6,486 nt of DNA. It comes from Peptococcaceae bacterium UBA5356. GTDB taxonomy: Bacteria > Bacillota > Peptococcia > DRI-13 > DTU073. The notes below the pieces were generated by a model. The model did not search any database and was not told the origin of the DNA. It worked only from the letters and a program-made list of their open reading frames with translations. The position numbers and the translations under genes were made by a program. Below, one piece after another: positions 4,367 to 6,486 of this stretch. The stretch lies in contig DHPU01000010.1 in the NCBI GenBank assembly GCA_002407935.1, positions 1-6,486 on the forward strand, written 5' to 3'. Positions within the stretch are counted from its first letter, which is position 1, and each line of letters starts with the position of its first letter.

Positions 4367-5689
4367 ATGCTGTTAGAGTTTAGAACTAAGAACTATAAAT
4401 CATTTAAAGATGAACTCGTATTTTCTCTTACGCCAGCCCCCAAACAAAAAGGGCTCGATTATAGCGTGCTAAAAGAAACCATCGGTAAAAAAAGCTATAA
4501 AGGCTTATGCTCTGCCGTTATTTATGGACCAAATGCCTCTGGAAAAACCAATATCATTGGTGCAATGGATACTTTTAAATCAATTGTTTTACGTGGCAAT
4601 ATCCGCAATGATGACGATAAGAACGACCCCAATGCTGCAGCCACTGCCTTGGAACTAATTCCAAACAGCTCCAACGAGAGTACTGATCCAGTAAGTTTTG
4701 CTATTAAATTTATCACAGGTGGCATGTTGGTGGAGTATTCTTTTTCCGCTGACTTAGGTAAATTTTTAGAGATTGATTATCAGCGTAAGGTATTATCTGA
4801 AACGCTAAAGGTTAATAATTCCTTGATTTTTTCGCGAAATGACGGCTTGGAGTTTGATTCTTTGGATACCATTCAGGAACTTCTTGTAAATGCTTTTGAA
4901 CAGAATGCAGAAGGCGCAATTTCTCTGGCAAAAAGCAATTTGAATGACGAAGAACTTTTTCTGATGAACGGTTTTAAAACAATGTTCAGTTCCAAGTTAG
5001 TTGCACTGTTCAGCAGTTGGCTAGACAACAAATTCATGGTCATTTACAGAGCTGATTCCATTCATCTTATTCGGAAATTTAGTGATCCTAAGAAAAAATC
5101 CGTGTATGTTGAAAAGACGCTGAATGAAGCGGCAACCTATTTCGGAATCAACTCAAATGCACTTGGTTATGTGGTAGATGGTGAAAATAATGAAGCAAGG
5201 CTCTTTTCCCTTTTCCATGAAGCTAAAGAAGGAACTGCGGTTCCCGCCGAACTATTCGAATCTTATGGAACAATTCGCTTTGTAAATATGTTTCCTTTAG
5301 TAGTCAACGCTCTTTTGAACGGTGGCACTTTGGTAGTAGATGAATTCGATGCTTCCATCCATCCGATGGCTTTGATGAATATTATCAACATCTTTCATAA
5401 TGATGAGATAAACATTCATCACGCACAACTAATTTTTAACACTCATAATCCTATTTTCTTAAACGCAAACCTGTATCGGCGAGATGAAATTAAGTTTGTG
5501 GAGCGTGACGAAGAAACCCATTTCAGCAACCATTATTCTCTCTCAGACTTTGGAACCACAGGAAAATCTGGTGTTCGTAAAAATGAGGATTACATGAAGA
5601 ATTACTTCGTGGATCGGTATGGTGCCATTAAAGACATTGATTTCACACCCATCTTTGAGGAACTAATGTCCCGTGGAAAAGAGGTGTGA
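4367..5689 (+). CDS. rloA: RloA/AbiLi-like AAA (ABC-type) ATPase of an anti-phage system
   Basis: This 440-residue protein is a stand-alone ABC/SMC-like ATPase of the AAA_15/AAA_21 group paired with RloB proteins. Visible motifs are: N-terminal MLLEFRTKNYKSFKDE; Walker A GPNASGKT at 54-61; a long divergent middle; the signature-like SYGT at 299-302; Walker B LVVDEFD at 322-328 with E326 as the likely catalytic base, followed by ASIHP; the switch TH at 359-360 in FNTHNP; and the C-terminal VRKNEDYMKNYFVDRYGAI typical of RloA. The ATG at 4367 is chosen because GGAGGA (4355-4360) lies 6 bases upstream; an in-frame TTG at 4346 lies before that site. It is inferred to sense infection and control the partner, as in AbiLi-AbiLii systems. 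The rloB ATG follows 4 bases after the stop. It might instead belong to another ATPase-plus-TOPRIM system (PARIS-like), but the partner's sequence favours RloB. All ATPase motifs appear intact. Confidence 0.87.
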   Translation: MLLEFRTKNYKSFKDELVFSLTPAPKQKGLDYSVLKETIGKKSYKGLCSAVIYGPNASGKTNIIGAMDTFKSIVLRGNIRNDDDKNDPNAAATALELIPNSSNESTDPVSFAIKFITGGMLVEYSFSADLGKFLEIDYQRKVLSETLKVNNSLIFSRNDGLEFDSLDTIQELLVNAFEQNAEGAISLAKSNLNDEELFLMNGFKTMFSSKLVALFSSWLDNKFMVIYRADSIHLIRKFSDPKKKSVYVEKTLNEAATYFGINSNALGYVVDGENNEARLFSLFHEAKEGTAVPAELFESYGTIRFVNMFPLVVNALLNGGTLVVDEFDASIHPMALMNIINIFHNDEINIHHAQLIFNTHNPIFLNANLYRRDEIKFVERDEETHFSNHYSLSDFGTTGKSGVRKNEDYMKNYFVDRYGAIKDIDFTPIFEELMSRGKEV

Positions 5690-5693
5690 TCAT

Positions 5694-6347
5694 ATGCGTA
5701 AAGAGAATAGAACCTACTATTTTTCTGTTGAAGGTGAAACCGAACAATGGTATTTAGAGTGGCTCCAGCGCAGGATTAATGCTGATCCCGCAGCAAGATA
5801 TACTGTCAAGCTAGATAGCAAAATCCAAAAAGACCCTCTTGCTCGTGCGAAACAGCTAACCATTGTTGGCAAGACTGAAGTCACTCATATTTTCGATTAT
5901 GAGAGCGAGGAACCCATCCATGTACAACAATTCAAAACTACATTGGATCGGATGAAAGCAGCGCAGAATTCCGGAAAAGACATCAAGTATCAGTTAGGAT
6001 ACAGTAATTTTACGTTTGAGCTTTGGGTCATTGTTCATAAAGCTGATTGCAACGGTGTGTTAACCCATCGCCGTCAATATCTTACACCACTCAATCGAGC
6101 CTATGATCAACAGTTTGAAAGTTTAGATCAATATAAACACGAAGATAATTTCAAGCGCATTCTTGGCCAGTTGACTTTGGATAACGTTCGTAATGCCATC
6201 CAACGATCAAAGACTATCATGCAGCGGAACCAAGAAGCCGGTTATATCTTCCAGCAATATAAGAGGTATAAATATTATAAAGAAAATCCGGCACTTTCTA
6301 TTTGGGAGTCCATAGAAAAGATTCTAAGGGAATGTGAACTATTATGA
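5694..6347 (+). CDS. rloB: RloB/AbiLii-like TOPRIM-type effector partner
   Basis: This 217-residue protein matches the RloB family pattern: an early strand and acidic loop YYFSVEGETEQWYLEWL (8-24, E13 and E15), a second acidic motif after a hydrophobic strand, HIFDYESE (65-72, D68 and E70), and NFTFELWVIVH (95-105). E...DxE is the arrangement of metal-binding residues in TOPRIM-like nucleases, so a nucleic-acid-cleaving effector role is plausible but not shown. The C-terminal third is charged and helical with an aromatic-basic run (QQYKRYKYYKENP). There is no signal or membrane segment. Start ATG 5694 is preceded by GAGGTG (5681-5686, 7-base spacing), which overlaps the end of rloA, so the two are translated together. 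An in-frame GTG at 5673 has no ribosome site. The length is normal for the family. Confidence 0.85.
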   Translation: MRKENRTYYFSVEGETEQWYLEWLQRRINADPAARYTVKLDSKIQKDPLARAKQLTIVGKTEVTHIFDYESEEPIHVQQFKTTLDRMKAAQNSGKDIKYQLGYSNFTFELWVIVHKADCNGVLTHRRQYLTPLNRAYDQQFESLDQYKHEDNFKRILGQLTLDNVRNAIQRSKTIMQRNQEAGYIFQQYKRYKYYKENPALSIWESIEKILRECELL

Positions 6348-6415
6348 CGGGCAAAGGAGCATCTATGCAACCATTTAATATATACTATATCATACAAATA
6401 CAGCTAAAAATGTAA
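6344..6415 (+). other. Possible 23-codon ORF overlapping the rloB stop
   Basis: ATG 6344 overlaps the rloB TGA as ATGA, and a second in-frame ATG at 6365 has AAAGGAG before it. The frame ends at TAA 6413-6415, giving 23 or 16 residues (MQPFNIYYIIQIQLKM). The translation signals are good but the product is tiny and unrecognised. It may be a start site left from a lost third gene. Confidence 0.25.
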
Positions 6416-6438
6416 GTGACTTTTTTCTATCTGAGGTT

Positions 6439-6472
6439 AAAAGGACTAGAACCAATAGAGAGTAGCCCTTTT
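6439..6472. terminator. Weak hairpin downstream of rloB
   Basis: AAAAGGACTA (6439-6448) pairs with TAGCCCTTTT (6463-6472) with one A-C mismatch and a 14-base loop. Its A and T ends could work as a weak bidirectional terminator about 90 bases after rloB. The rest of the right-hand tail to 6486 shows no gene. Confidence 0.3.
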
Positions 6473-6486
6473 CCACATTTTTACAC

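Larger units (their letters stand above)
3870..6486. mobile_element. End of an integrated element (attachment site, xis-like remnant, RloAB-like cargo), continues past window
   Basis: The tRNA fragment fixes polarity. After integration into a tRNA gene, the leftover 3' fragment is followed, in the tRNA's own direction, by old chromosome; the element lies on its 5' side. Here that side is positions above 3926, so the xis-like remnant, the hairpin and the RloA/RloB-like operon are inside the element, while the hen1 remnant and azlCD are outside. No integrase is in view and the second end lies off-window, so the size and type (island, prophage or ICE) are unknown. The left boundary is good to a few bases; the rest is inference. 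Confidence 0.6.

Noticed and set aside
4522..4725. Minus-strand 67-codon frame inside rloA
   Set aside because: It is antisense to the Walker A region of rloA and has no independent support.
1..6486. CRISPR array, rRNA, riboswitch or complete insertion sequence
   Set aside because: No regularly spaced repeats, rRNA motifs, recognisable aptamer or transposase frame was seen on either strand.

Overview
This window looks like a chromosomal stretch of a low-GC Gram-positive (Bacillota) bacterium. The signs are strong AGGAG-type ribosome sites, AT-rich spacers with TATAAT boxes, an AzlC/AzlD pair, and protein families common in Clostridia and Negativicutes. The exact class cannot be fixed from the sequence. 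It splits into an ordinary chromosomal half (1 to about 3870) and what looks like the end of an integrated mobile element (about 3870 to the right edge).

Chromosomal half. A secreted repeat-domain surface protein reads leftward off the window edge from a GTG at 1176 and is open over all 392 codons present. Facing away from it, across a short AT-rich divergent promoter region, is a rightward operon: a TraX-family membrane protein (1356-1970), azlC (1994-2767) and azlD (2771-3091). AzlC and AzlD together form a branched-chain amino acid exporter. After azlD come about 280 bases with no convincing gene. Then, on the minus strand, there is a remnant of Hen1, the 2'-O-methyltransferase of bacterial RNA repair: about 140 residues of its N-terminal domain, without a proper start and without the methyltransferase half.

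Junction. Directly upstream of the Hen1 remnant on the minus strand lies a 57-bp tRNA-Ser(CGA) 3' half (3870-3926). It runs exactly from the anticodon loop to CCA. The 5' half is absent and is replaced by unrelated DNA. This is the usual footprint of tyrosine-recombinase integration in a tRNA anticodon loop. It orients the map: DNA at positions below 3870 is the old chromosome, and DNA above 3926 is the inserted element. The intact tRNA-Ser should lie beyond the right edge.

Element half. Just inside the junction is the C-terminal piece of a small excisionase/helix-turn-helix-like protein (3980-4165), then a strong GC-rich hairpin (4178-4223), then a perfect-consensus promoter (4293-4322). This drives a tightly spaced two-gene operon, an AAA/ABC-type ATPase of the RloA/AbiLi type (4367-5689) and an RloB/AbiLii-type, TOPRIM-like partner (5694-6347). 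This is most likely an anti-phage (abortive infection, AbiL/RloAB-like) cargo module at the end of the island. The best lead is this defence pair sitting beside an att footprint and a broken RNA-repair gene. The pair belongs to a known general class, but its trigger and nuclease target cannot be read from the sequence.
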